Assembly (NCBI GenBank): GCA_021234155.1
Contig: JAJEKV010000005.1
Location: 16,850,089-16,914,088 of the forward strand
Source of the DNA: Isoetes taiwanensis
Lineage: Eukaryota; Streptophyta; Lycopodiopsida; Isoetales; Isoetaceae
Length of the DNA stretch: 64,000 nt
Reading direction: 5' to 3'
Positions 13,301 to 22,216 of this stretch are shown here, in pieces (position 1 is the stretch's first letter; every line of letters begins with the position of its first letter). Both the position numbers and the translations under genes were made by a program. The notes beneath the pieces are model-generated. The model searched no databases. It saw only the letters and a program-made list of their open reading frames with translations, and had not been told where the DNA came from.

Positions 13301-13980
13301 ATGGAGCCGGTATGGGGATGAACTCCTGTTTGTATACGGTGAGTGCACCATATATGAGTAGGGGCGTCACACGGGAACTCATCAAATTGAGCGTTACTAC
13401 TTTTGACAATTTTCACAGTGCGTACATCAAGCAATCTGTATCCCTTTCCTTCCTTTGGCAATATCCAACAAATATACACCTTTGGATTTTGTTGCCAATT
13501 TAGTTTCCCTCGATCTCCTTGGGAATAAAGGCATATGCCATGCATCCAAACACCCTTAGATTTCCCGTTGGCTTCGGACCACTCCACATTTCCTCACGGT
13601 GTTTTCCCTTTAATGACGACCCGGTTGGAGCCGATTTTTGAAAGCCTTTGTAGAATCGCCTCCCCAAAATGCATCGCGCTAATTTTGCCCATCTCAACAT
13701 GCTTAATGCACACTCTTTCACGGTCGCATCTTTCTCTCTGCCACTCCGATACGCCATTTTTTCATAAGGATTTAACAAGCGCCTTTCATACCGACCTTAT
13801 CGAAGCACTTGTTGAATTCTTTAGACCTAAATTCAGTCCCATTCTTTGTCACCACTGTCCGGTCTCCTTTTCTACTTGTTTCATCCATGTTTTGAAGATT
13901 TTCAATACTTCATTCTTTTTATGAAGCAAAAACACAAATGATTTTCTAGAAAAATGGAGTCCACCAAAACTAGGAAATAT
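13290..13980 (-). pseudogene. Copia copy 2 integrase core and C-terminal part
   Basis: These are integrase fragments in several frames. VFLLHKKNEVLK-type text and a GTEF motif near the catalytic core occur between 13930 and 13830. AERK-like DATVKECALSMLRWAKL follows (13778-13700), and then VFGCMAYAFIPKE and KLNWQQNPK (13560-13460), which match the conserved post-core 'K-K-FGY' region of copia integrases. Integrase inserts the cDNA into host DNA. The reading frame shifts at least three times, so this is non-functional as read. The minus-strand coding sense ends at about 13290, where the nested LTR-like segment begins. Confidence 0.75.
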
Positions 13981-13986
13981 TGAGCT

Positions 13987-14721
13987 TTACCTAATGATAA
14001 GAGCGGCATCGTCCTTTCGGTCTGTATGCACCAACTGGAGGATACGTGTGGCCCTAGTACCCTGTCTCTTGATTTTCTTTTGATGATGCTTGCTCAACAT
14101 ACACCCTTCACATAAACCCAATGGACCTTTGAATATGTCACTAATTCCGAACACCATATCTTGTTGTATCAGCTGATTGATTCTATCTTGATTTATGTGT
14201 CCTAACCTTCTATGCCACAATTGCAGATCATTACTTGGTGCAGTAGCCACTAAAGCACTTTGCAACTCTTGTCCTTCTGTCAACAATTTGTACAGATATC
14301 TCACACGACTACCTCTTCCAATAATTTCCTTTCTTTCATTCATGAGCAGAATCTCAGGCTTTTTCACCAATGCATCCACTCCAACATCAGCCAATCTTGA
14401 CAGCGACACCAGGTTACGTGGAAGCTTGGGCACATATAACACATTTTTAAGATCTCTGGAATGATCAGAAAATCTAAAGGTCATGGTTCCAGTCCTCATA
14501 ACTTGAAGTCCGGATGCAATTCCGCTTACTCTCCTCTGACTACCATCAGCTTTGTAGTCTTTTAGCCATTCCCTGTGATGGGTCATGACATGGGTAGCTG
14601 CTGAATCAAGTATCCAAAAATCTTCTTGAATGCCACTTGCTGCTAATGCCATTATTTCTGCGCTCTCAACTTCAGCCCGAATCCATGTGCTCTCCTTCTT
14701 CTTTTCACTCTCGAGACGCAC
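13987..14721 (-). CDS. Copia protease and GAG-pre-integrase domain (open 244-aa stretch)
   Basis: This is the longest clean reading frame in the left third. Near residues 35-47 it has FWILDSAATHVMT, the aspartic protease active site (Asp-Ser-Ala) typical of copia. LKNVLYVPKLPRNLVSLSRL follows and leads into the pre-integrase domain. LWHRRLGHIN together with CEGCMLSKHH forms the HHCC zinc-binding motif at the start of integrase. Protease cuts the Gag-Pol polyprotein, and the zinc domain helps integrase multimerise and bind DNA ends. The frame ends in the HTD motif region, where integrase proper starts. The first Met is not a real start, since the polyprotein would read through from gag. This stretch is much better preserved than the flanks. 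Confidence 0.9.
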   Translation of the reverse strand: MRLESEKKKESTWIRAEVESAEIMALAASGIQEDFWILDSAATHVMTHHREWLKDYKADGSQRRVSGIASGLQVMRTGTMTFRFSDHSRDLKNVLYVPKLPRNLVSLSRLADVGVDALVKKPEILLMNERKEIIGRGSRVRYLYKLLTEGQELQSALVATAPSNDLQLWHRRLGHINQDRINQLIQQDMVFGISDIFKGPLGLCEGCMLSKHHQKKIKRQGTRATRILQLVHTDRKDDAALIIR

Positions 14722-15150
14722 TAGACGTCCAGCGAGAGTTGAGAAAACTCTTATACAATTTCAAAGATTCCTCATTCTCCCAATCACTTTCTGATTCTTG
14801 CTCAACAAGTACCGCTACATTTCCTTCAATCTCACTGTCTTCTTCTTCTTCTTCTGATTTCACAGGGTTGTCTTCTGCCATACTTGCACCCGAGCCACTT
14901 GAGCGAGCATTATTCCACTTTCTCTCAACGGTTTTGCCTTCTTGTATTTTTGGGTGTCACCTCTCTCTTTTATACGCCTTTTTATCTCCATCTTTCTTGG
15001 AATATCAAGGAATCTTAACATAGCCATTGCTTCCTTTTTCACACATGTGATTCAACTTATCGGTGATGTTCTTAATGCCTTTAAATCATTGAAACCCAAA
15101 TTGTCTTTCAATAAGTTTCTCAAGTTTGTGGTGTCTAAAACATAAGATCT
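14722..15150 (-). pseudogene. Copia copy 2 gag C-terminus and acidic linker
   Basis: On the minus strand upstream of the protease is a lysine/arginine-rich part (GDTQKYKKAK) followed by a strongly acidic run (SEEEEEDSEIEG, EQESESDWENEES). This is the usual basic-then-acidic tail of a copia Gag before protease. A decayed zinc knuckle-like HMCEKG..Y..SKKDG lies near 15050-14985. Frame changes are required. Gag N-terminal sequence and a 5' LTR are not recognisable beyond about 15150, so the element appears to be truncated at its 5' end. Confidence 0.55.
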
Positions 15151-16099
15151 GGTGAGGTTTCTATCTTCTCTTCTTCCTCTTCTTAGCTTTGTAGTTTAGA
15201 GCCTTGCACAAAATGAATTTCATCCATGATAAATTTGAAAAAAATGTTCTCTATATTTCCTTGCAAAACGGCGATCTATATTCAAGAGTTCCCATTCACA
15301 AATTTTGCTTATATGTAAACTTCTCTCGCAATTTGTGGAGGTCTTTTCTTTCCTCAAATAGAGTTGGAAAACAAGATTCCTCTACATTTGAAACCATAAA
15401 AGAAACCCATTGGATGGTTTCCTTCTCCGGGAGCTACAATTACCTTTTGATCTTGAAAATCACGGATATGTTGGCTTAAGAAGTTTTGCACTAATGTGTT
15501 ACGTTGATGTTCCAAATGTAATTCGTCAATTCCTAAGTTTTTCGGTATTCACATTTGTGTATCGCATTTGATGATCAATAGTTGATAGCCAGTTCACGTT
15601 TATTTGAATACGATTCTTTATATAAATCTTCATCTTTTTAATTCATAAAGTGCATTCATAACATGGCGTGGTCTGATAGAACCTTCCATATACGCATTTG
15701 TCGTCTCAACTCAAGTCTAATAGTTGCATCTTCATCAAGAAATCTAGGAAGTGAATCTTGGGTCGTCTTAATGTTTGAAGCAACATGTACAACAGCACCT
15801 TTGATCTGATGTTGCCCTATGCCCTTGTGAAATAGATATTTGTGCAAAGGGTATTCTCAATGATATTAACCTTTCTTCTAGTGGATGCAACATAAGAACG
15901 GTTGGTGGTAGAACATTCAATTCAATATTCTGGGACTATAGAAGTTGCCTTTATTATAGCATTGCTTGCAAGATGTATTATCGCTCCCTTTATACCAAAC
16001 TTTGTTCAAGACATTGCTAAGGTTCTTGAAATGTGTCTTTTGTTTCATCATCCGGTAAGAGAATCTTAACCTCTTGCAAGAAAAGACAGGGGAATTATT
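15151..16099 (-). other. Downstream part of interrupted host locus, no intact reading frame
   Basis: Minus-strand fragments with coding flavour appear here: FLDEDATIRLELRRQMRIWKVL at about 15740-15660 and VEESCFPTLFEERKDLHKLREKF at about 15400-15310. They are separated by stops. They continue in the same direction as the repeated-exon gene to the right and may be further exons, but no splice model could be fixed and no family is recognised. Confidence 0.3.
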
Positions 16100-16460
16100 G
16101 GAATATCGACAAACGCGCCTCTTCAAAATCATAGATACCATTAATACAAATGTCTCCAATATCGGTGTCTACATGGTTACCATCATCGACATTGTGTAAA
16201 GAATCGACTTGAATGGTGCTAATATTGCTTGCAAATATACCATTGTCCTGTAATCTTAGTAATTTTGATGGATTTGATTGATCGAGAGGTGGATAGTTGT
16301 ATATCACATTGTGACAAATGTTTTTGAGCGTGCCTTTTCTTCCAAGAAGTTGAAACAATCTTGTCTTCTTTAGTGGCGTTGAGCTCTATATTATTCATGG
16401 AGCTTGAACAAACGTTTTGATGAAAATAAGCGTCCCACGAATTGTACACAACCTTGTAAC
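16100..16460 (-). pseudogene. Host-gene repeated exon, unit 2 (frameshifted)
   Basis: This exon-like segment begins after a good acceptor (ttttgtag| on the minus strand, exon start 16460). It reads VVYNSWDAYFHQNVCSSSMNNIELN..EDKI..SWKKR and then, after a frame change, DQSNPSK..., ISTIQVDSLHNVDDGNHVD, ICINGIYDF. The same order of words occurs in the exon at 29428-29161 plus 16777-16571, so the gene contains tandemly repeated exons. The family is unknown to me. The frameshift after SWKKR means it cannot be translated as read, although an assembly error is possible. Confidence 0.45.
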
Positions 16461-16570
16461 CTACAAAACCATTAAATATTATAAAATTTGTGCTAAGAAA
16501 GTGGAGCAACATAATAAGTGTTAAACCTAAGAAATATTGTACGTGCATTAGAGTTTCATTTAAAGCATAC

Positions 16571-16777
16571 CTGTTATGTTTGTTTGCCTCTACACTATAC
16601 CACGTTGGTGAAGGTTGTTCATGGACATGGAACAAAGATCCACATTGACACCACCATTGACACCACCAAGAGCATTTATAGATGGTACAACACCTTCATT
16701 GTTTTGAACCGAGCCTTCAAAATCATGAATACCATTAATAGAAAAGTCTTCAATATCAGCATCGAGATGGTTACCAT
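16571..16777 (-). pseudogene. Host-gene repeated exon, unit 1, 3' part beyond the copia insertion
   Basis: Directly after the ACCAT target duplication the minus strand reads GNHLDADIEDFSINGIHDFEGSVQ, paralogous to GNHVDTDIGDICINGIYDFEE in the next exon. The segment ends at a donor AACAG|GTATGC (exon end 16571). The intron runs from 16570 to 16461. Its 5' half lies at 29428-29161, on the other side of the copia element, and the two halves join in frame once one target duplication is removed. Confidence 0.5.
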
Positions 16778-17349
16778 TGTTGGATTAATAAAAAAAACAA
16801 TTCCTTGCAAGGATATAAGTTCAACACAATGATTTACTTGTACTTTCAATCTAGCAATATTAAATCAATAAAACATCTTCAAGTACAAAAGCATCTAGTA
16901 TCAAGAAAGCCAAGTTATGGTCATTCATTTCTTGATATGCTCAAAATCATTTCATCACTTCTACTTCTAAGCAATGAGTACTTCCTAAGCTCAAAATATA
17001 GATAATCATCATCGAGAGCTCAGTCATCCTCAAACCCGGCAACCCATTCCTATATATATCTCGCACGATGGTTAAGGCTAGATCTCTTGACTTCGAATAG
17101 AAACCTCATCTCTGACTTATATCCCACATGCCAGAGAAGGAATATAAGCGTTTTCATCAAGCACATAAAGCACATAAAAGCACTTATATGCATAAAGCAC
17201 TCAGGTTGTATCTGAATCTTCAACTTGTAAGACCATTACAACCCAATCGCCCTTTGCTTCTCATAGGTTGTTCTTGTAGTCAGAATATATTCACTGCCAT
17301 TGCTTCTCATGAATATAAGATGCATATAATATAACGATACACACTAACA
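16778..17349 (-). repeat. 3' LTR of copia 3
   Basis: This 572-bp LTR starts TGTTGGATTAAT and ends CACTAACA. It matches 28585-29155 almost throughout. The differences concentrate at CAG-containing words near 17085-17160. A polypurine tract (complement of tcctccttc, 17350-17358) lies immediately inside, marking this as the 3' LTR of a minus-strand element. Confidence 0.95.
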
Positions 17350-19246
17350 TCCTCCTTCATGTTATACTTATATGCATTATTTTCCCTTTTAGATAGCTAA
17401 ATCTTGTCTCGGCTAGAGATTTTGTAAGCAAATCTTTAAGCCGATCTTCGATCTTTATATATACCATATTTACAAGGTTTTTTCTAATAAATTTTCCTGA
17501 TAAAGTGCATTTCAAGTTCTATATGTTTAGTCCTTTCATGTAGGATTTGGATTCTTTGATAAAGCAATGCAGCTTGTACTATCACACCAAATGTTAGTAG
17601 CCCAATGATTGTTCAAATCCCAGTTCTATGATTAGCCTTCTCTCCCAAATAATTTCCTTTGAGCATAGAGTAGCAGTGCATATTACGCCTTCCGACGGAC
17701 ATAGCTATGGCGGTTGAGCTCCTCCCAAAGATAATAGATAGATAGATAGTATTTTAACGTCACGCCACTAGGCGACATCAAAAGCTGGACATGTGACCAC
17801 ACACCACACTACATTGCTTTGTTGGGCCCCCTTTAACCACTTTACATTGCGTGCGTGGGGTTTGACGCAGATTCGAGAATCGCGATTACGGGCGGTCTCG
17901 AACTTCGAGACCTATAATTGCTAGACCTAGTGTATTACCACTAGACTAAACACCAAGATATCCACGAAGTTGACTTCCTTGTATCTATATCTCCTCCCCA
18001 ATCGCATCACAAAACCCTTCTAATTCCAAATTACTAGTTTTGTATGCAACTCCTTCTTCAACAATTACCTTTTAAATACCTTAGAGCGTTTTTCTGCGGT
18101 CAATGTTCTCTGCCGGGATTAGTGTTGTACACCAGCTTAATATGTTAACACTATGTGCAATATCAGGGCCTTGTGCAATTGGCCACATATGCTAAACATC
18201 CAACCGAGGATCATAAGGTACCCGACTCCATATCTTCTCTCTCTCAACATCATTTTGAGGACACATGCTTTGGTCGAAACACATCCGGTCTCGTGAGGAG
18301 TTTTACATACTTTTGCGGTCTTGCATGTTAAATCTTTTCAACATGTCATATATTTGTTTCTTTTGGGTGAGCATTTACTATACCCTCTTGCCCTATTTAC
18401 GGTCATTTCAACACCAAGAAAATTTTTCAACTCTCTAAGTCGGTCATTTCAAATCTTTCTCTTAGCAAATCTTTACACATATTCAAGCGGGTTGTTCCTT
18501 TAGCCACCATTATATTGTCATCAACATATAAGGCTAAGACACACCATTCTTCTCCATCTTTGAAACTTGTAAAGATTACCATCATTATCTAGTTTAATAA
18601 ATTTTTGCTCTCTTAAAACCGTCCCATGCACTTGTACCATTCTCGAGGAAACATTTTCAAACCATACCTTTGCTCTCACGAGTTTCCGACTTTGTTAGCT
18701 CCCTGCTCAAATCCTGGAGCTTGCTTCATAAATATTTCTTCTTCTAAAGTTGCATTCAAAAATCACGGTCTTAACATCCATATGATGTACTTCTAAATCA
18801 CATGCATTTGCAATTGCCAGTAACATTCTCACACTATTCATTTTGACTAATGGAGAAAAAGTTTCATCAAAATCCTGACCTTTTTTCTGTGAGAATCCTT
18901 GTGCCACTAGTCTAGCCTTGTATCTAGGTGTCTTTCCATCCACACCTGTTTTAATTCTGAATAGCCACTTGTTTCCAACAATATTCTTTCCATAAGGAAT
19001 GTCAACAAGTTCATATGTGTTAGTATTGTGAAAAGAATTCATTTCCTCATTCATAGCATTTATCCATTTATCTTTATCTGCTGAATTTAACACATCCTCA
19101 TATGTACTTGGAATAGCTGGATCTAGATGAGTCAGGATCTCAAATATACTATCCAGCTCTCCTTCTATATCTTGAAGCCTTTTACTCTTACCTCGAGTTG
19201 TTCTACCATGAATTGATGGATCAATATTGATATTTGCTTGCTGCAA
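17350..19246 (-). pseudogene. Copia 3 reverse transcriptase and RNase H, broken
   Basis: The open part, 19246-18707, holds the copia RT N-terminal block: NKWLFRIKTG, RLVAQGFSQKKGQDFDETFSPL and HHMDVKT. The catalytic YVDD is encoded at 18528-18517 on the minus strand in a different frame. RNase H is recognised by GGDIDTRKSTSW near 17985-17960. Immediately after this motif the frame is interrupted by a SINE (17734-17954). RT copies the element RNA into cDNA and RNase H degrades the template. At least three frame changes plus the SINE make this non-functional as read. Confidence 0.8.
17734..17954 (-). mobile_element. tRNA-derived SINE inserted in copia 3 RNase H
   Basis: On the minus strand there is a Pol III box A (TAGTCTAGTGGTA, 17948-17936) and a box B (AGTTCGAGACC, 17904-17894), spaced about 31 nt as in tRNA genes. 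The 3' end has a (TATC)n-like tail at 17753-17734. Short target duplications 'aagata' flank it (17728-17733 and 17955-17960). It is about 220 bp with no coding capacity, as expected of a SINE mobilised by LINE machinery. It splits the RNase H reading frame. Confidence 0.8.
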
Positions 19247-19256
19247 CCTTTCTACT

Positions 19257-20608
19257 TCAGTGATTCTCCTTTTTCTTGATGGTATGGCAAAGATCGGTTG
19301 ATGATTCTGATGGCTCAGCTATAATACCTTGATTTTGGACTTGTATCTCTTCTGAGTCACCTACTTCTTCACTGGTGTTCTCCTCAGCTTCTGCATTTAT
19401 ATTCTTAACATCATCTGAAGCATCATCATCATAATCAACCACTTTAGTACTTGACATATTTTTTTCAGTATTATCAACATTTGTTATGTTCTCAGTAACT
19501 TCCTTTTGCTTGTTTTCCTTTATCAGAATTTTATATACTTGTGTTTCATCAAATGTAACATCCCTACTCACCACTACTCCTCTTGTACTCGGATTATATA
19601 ATCTGTAGGCTTTGGATTGTTTATCATAGCCAACAAGGTAGGTAATCATGGCCCTGTCATCCAGTTTCCTCCTCAGTTCTTCTGGAATGTGCGTGTAGGT
19701 CAAGCACCCATACAATCTTAGTCTATTATAATCCAGTGTCTTCCCTGACCAAAGCATATCAGGAATTGCACCTTGTATGCTTACTGAAGGTAGGCTATTT
19801 TGAATCATGGCAGCAGCTTGTATGGCCTCTTCCCATAGAAAATTTGGAAGCCCTGAAAATTTCAACATACTTCTTACAACATTAAGTAAGGTTCTGTTTT
19901 TCCTTTCTGCAACCCCATTCTGTTGAGGTGCGTATCTACAAGTAAGTTATCTTTTTATTCCTTTCATTTTGCAATATTGTTTAAATTCCCCTGACAAAAA
20001 TTCTCCACCCCTGTCAGACCTCAAGCATTTGATCTTCCTGCCAGTTTGAGTCTCAACTTCATTTACATATTGTTTGAACACTTCCATTGCCTTATGTTTT
20101 GTTCTCAAACAATAAATGTGAGTATGTCTACTAAAAATCATCGATCGTGGTCATGAAATATCTTTTTCGAGATAAGCTGTTATACATTCATAGGTCCACA
20201 TAGATCGGTATGTACTAGATCTAATAACCCTTTGTGCTCTTTTGTTGGACCTTTTGAAAGCTAATCTACTATGTTTGCCAAGAGCACATCCAGGACATCA
20301 CAGATTTTTCGAGTTTCATTCAAGTCTCCTTCAATAAATCCTTTTTTGCATAAAAGCTCAATAATTTTTGAATTTACATGACCAAGTCTTCCATGCCATG
20401 TATCAACTGATGGCATGGTTATAAGATTAAGACAAGTTGGTTCACAATGTATAGCTTCAAGTCCAAATAGATTTCCAATCCTTTTTCTAATAAACTTCAC
20501 TTTATTTCCAAGTAACACATTACATTGCAATCTCTCAAACACAACCTTATAACCAAGGTCTACCAATTGAGCAATAGAAATTAAGTTTCTAACAAGTCCA
20601 GTGTACAC
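19257..20608 (-). pseudogene. Copia 3 pre-integrase, integrase core and C-terminal domain
   Basis: Three open segments follow each other. 20608-20261 has SIAQLVDLGY and DTWHGRLGHVNSKII (zinc-binding start of integrase). 20141-19947 has TGRKIKCLRSDRGGEFLSGEF, containing one of the catalytic acidic residues. 19868-19257 has FWEEAIQAAAMIQNSLPS, RLYGCLTYTHIPEE and DRAMITYLVGYDKQSKAYRL, the conserved post-core region. An acidic, Asn/Glu-rich linker leads to RT. Integrase joins cDNA ends to host DNA. The breaks between segments are single frame changes and a stop, so the gene may be nearly intact if some are sequencing errors. Confidence 0.85.
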
Positions 20609-20620
20609 ACAAAACTTTTC

Positions 20621-21063
20621 TTAACACAACCTTCTTTCCTTGCAAATCAAATAACTCGGCATCCCACTATCTTTAATTTGCTTGAGTTCTCCATTCCCAA
20701 ACTGAACATGTCCACTGGCTTCACCCTTACAATTTTTCAATAGCCTTGAGCTGGACGCTACTGATTTTTCAGCTCCTGAATCTAAAATGAGAACACCCTT
20801 GTCATGACATTTTTCCTTTGAAAAATAATTGTTTGAGATGTTTACCTCAATATCTTCATCCAGCTCTTCCTCCTCGGATTCTTTAACCATATTTAAGCTT
20901 GGACTGTTTCTTCCTCCTCTGTTTTTATTCTCAGAATATTTCTTATCTTGTGCTTTATTTCTTTTTGGACTAGGGCACTTGTTTGCCATATGACCCTTCC
21001 CTTCACAATTATAGCATACTATTTCTCTGTCTATCTTAGGACAGTTTCTCTTCAAATGTCCAT
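20621..21063 (-). pseudogene. Copia 3 gag 3' part (second zinc knuckle) and protease
   Basis: The minus strand resumes the gag frame exactly at the nested insertion, with GHLKRNCPK completing the first CCHC knuckle whose first half (CFKCNSY) lies at 27771 onward. A second knuckle, CYNCEGKGHMANKC, follows and then the protease active site VLILDSGAEKSVAS. Zinc knuckles bind the packaged RNA, and the Asp-Ser-Gly triad is the aspartic protease centre. The frame breaks near 20620 before the pre-integrase domain. The clean join across the nested elements shows that they inserted without loss of host sequence. Confidence 0.85.
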
Positions 21064-22213
21064 TCCTAGGATGGGTCCTATGATACAACTAGTTGGCCAA
21101 TAGTGAAGTGGTGTTCTCATTGAGCTTTGTAAAACATTGAGTACAAATGGACCCCTCACTAGGGATAGATAAATTTGGAAATATGAACTTTAAATGCTCC
21201 GAAACTAGACAATCATCGAGAGCATGATGAAACTGAAGAATACAACATAAAAGATGGTTCTATCTGCCATTTGGTCGATGCAAAGGTGAGATGACTCGGT
21301 GACTGCTCCTCATCAGGAAGAAGAACCACGCCTTCTTAGGTCCTTGAGGAAACCCAAGCAAGTAGTTGAAGCACGACCCCATGCACTATGGCAACCACAA
21401 GACCCTAACAATCCTAAGTAAATCAAAATTTGAAAGAAAAATAACCAAATCAATGAATTAGATGCCATAGGCAAGAAGACTCGGAGGCTCAAGGGCCGCA
21501 GCCGAAAGAAACAACAAATGGACCAATGGAACCGTCCAGCGGAATGACCATCGCGGAAAAACAACCGATTAGTCTGCCTCGGAGGCTCTGGCGCCACGCC
21601 AAGAAAAAAGAATAAATATGATCTCGGAGGCAACAGCGCCGCAGAAAACATGAATAATAAATATTGACTCGGAGGCTACAATGCCACTCAGGAAAAACAT
21701 GAATGAATAAATAAAATAGTAGTGCCATCCGAAAAGAAACCAATAAAGTATGCCTCGGAGGCTACAAAGCCCATGGCACCGAGGAAATCAAGAATGCAAA
21801 TTTAAAGGACATAGAAAAGGAAATAACGAACACGATCAAATGAAAAACCATGAAGGGAGGGAGGGTGAGGGAAATCGATAGGATAGAGAAGAAGGATTTC
21901 TTGCCAAACATGGAGGAAAACAAAAAATTTAGAGACTCGGCTAAGTATAGACAAATAGACAAATCTGAGGATAACCCGACTAACTAACAGGAAACGAATC
22001 AACTTCAACGATGGAACATGAAATGAGAAAACGGGAAAATGGATGAGAGGGGGGCGGGAAGCTTGTGGAGCTAGAAAAGAACAATAAGGAAAATAAGCTC
22101 AAGAGAACGCCGATGACTGGAAATGAGGAAGGAGGCGGTATAAATAGGAGGTGCAAGTAGGACGTCCCCATCCAAGGAATGTCGGTTCTATTGCTATCGC
22201 AATAGAACCGTGG
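21064..22213 (+). mobile_element. Helentron/Helitron2-like element E1 (1.15 kb, non-autonomous)
   Basis: The left end CATTCCTAGGATGGG recurs as an inverted copy near the right end (22158-22181, ...CCATCCAAGGAATG). There it is followed by a perfect 12-bp hairpin (22183-22210) and then TGG. One inverted repeat is terminal and the other subterminal with a hairpin beyond it. This asymmetric arrangement is the one described for Helentrons/Helitron2, and it is not that of LTR or ordinary cut-and-paste elements. E1 shares its first 38 bases and last 161 bases with E2 but nothing between. No transposase or Rep/helicase is encoded. The classification is an inference from structure. A 3-bp (CAT) target duplication or no duplication at all fits equally well. 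Confidence 0.55.
21480..21790. repeat. Degenerate tandem repeat inside E1 (ctcggaggc units)
   Basis: Five units of roughly 45-100 bp each start with 'ctcggaggc' (near 21480, 21579, 21624, 21670, 21753), followed by a gcgcc/gccac word, an A-rich run and 'aataaataa'-type text. Sequence between units is variable. No protein is conserved. Tandem arrays of this kind are common in the body of non-autonomous rolling-circle elements, but no function is shown. Confidence 0.6.
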
Positions 22214-22216
22214 CAT
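22056..22216 (+). repeat. Shared 3' terminal module of E1
   Basis: These 161 bp match 27609-27770 almost base for base. In order they contain gggaagcttgtggagctag, a TATA box TATAAATA (22139-22146), the subterminal inverted repeat (22158-22181) and a hairpin with arms CGGTTCTATTGC/GCAATAGAACCG (22183-22194, 22199-22210) and loop TATC. The module then ends at TGGCAT. The high conservation of this end alone, compared with the unrelated bodies, suggests it is the part required for mobilisation. Confidence 0.85.

Larger units (their letters stand above)
9064..15150 (-). mobile_element. Ty1/copia retrotransposon copy 2
   Basis: This is a copia-order element on the minus strand, read from high to low coordinates. 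A decayed gag zinc knuckle and acidic linker (15050-14720) are followed by protease and pre-integrase (14721-13987), integrase core and tail (13980-13290), a nested LTR-like segment (13300-11888), RT (11880-10700) and RNase H (10700-9400). The order protease-integrase-RT-RNase H is diagnostic of Ty1/copia. Homology to copy 1 begins near 9064. No LTR pair or target duplication was found, so the 5' end near 15.15 kb is only where recognisable gag text stops. Two strong foldbacks (9148-9249, 9278-9378) lie at the RNase H-side end. Confidence 0.85.

Noticed and set aside
17894-17948. Functional tRNA gene
   Set aside because: Boxes A and B are present, but no acceptor or anticodon stem can be formed. 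A tail and target duplication mark it as a SINE.
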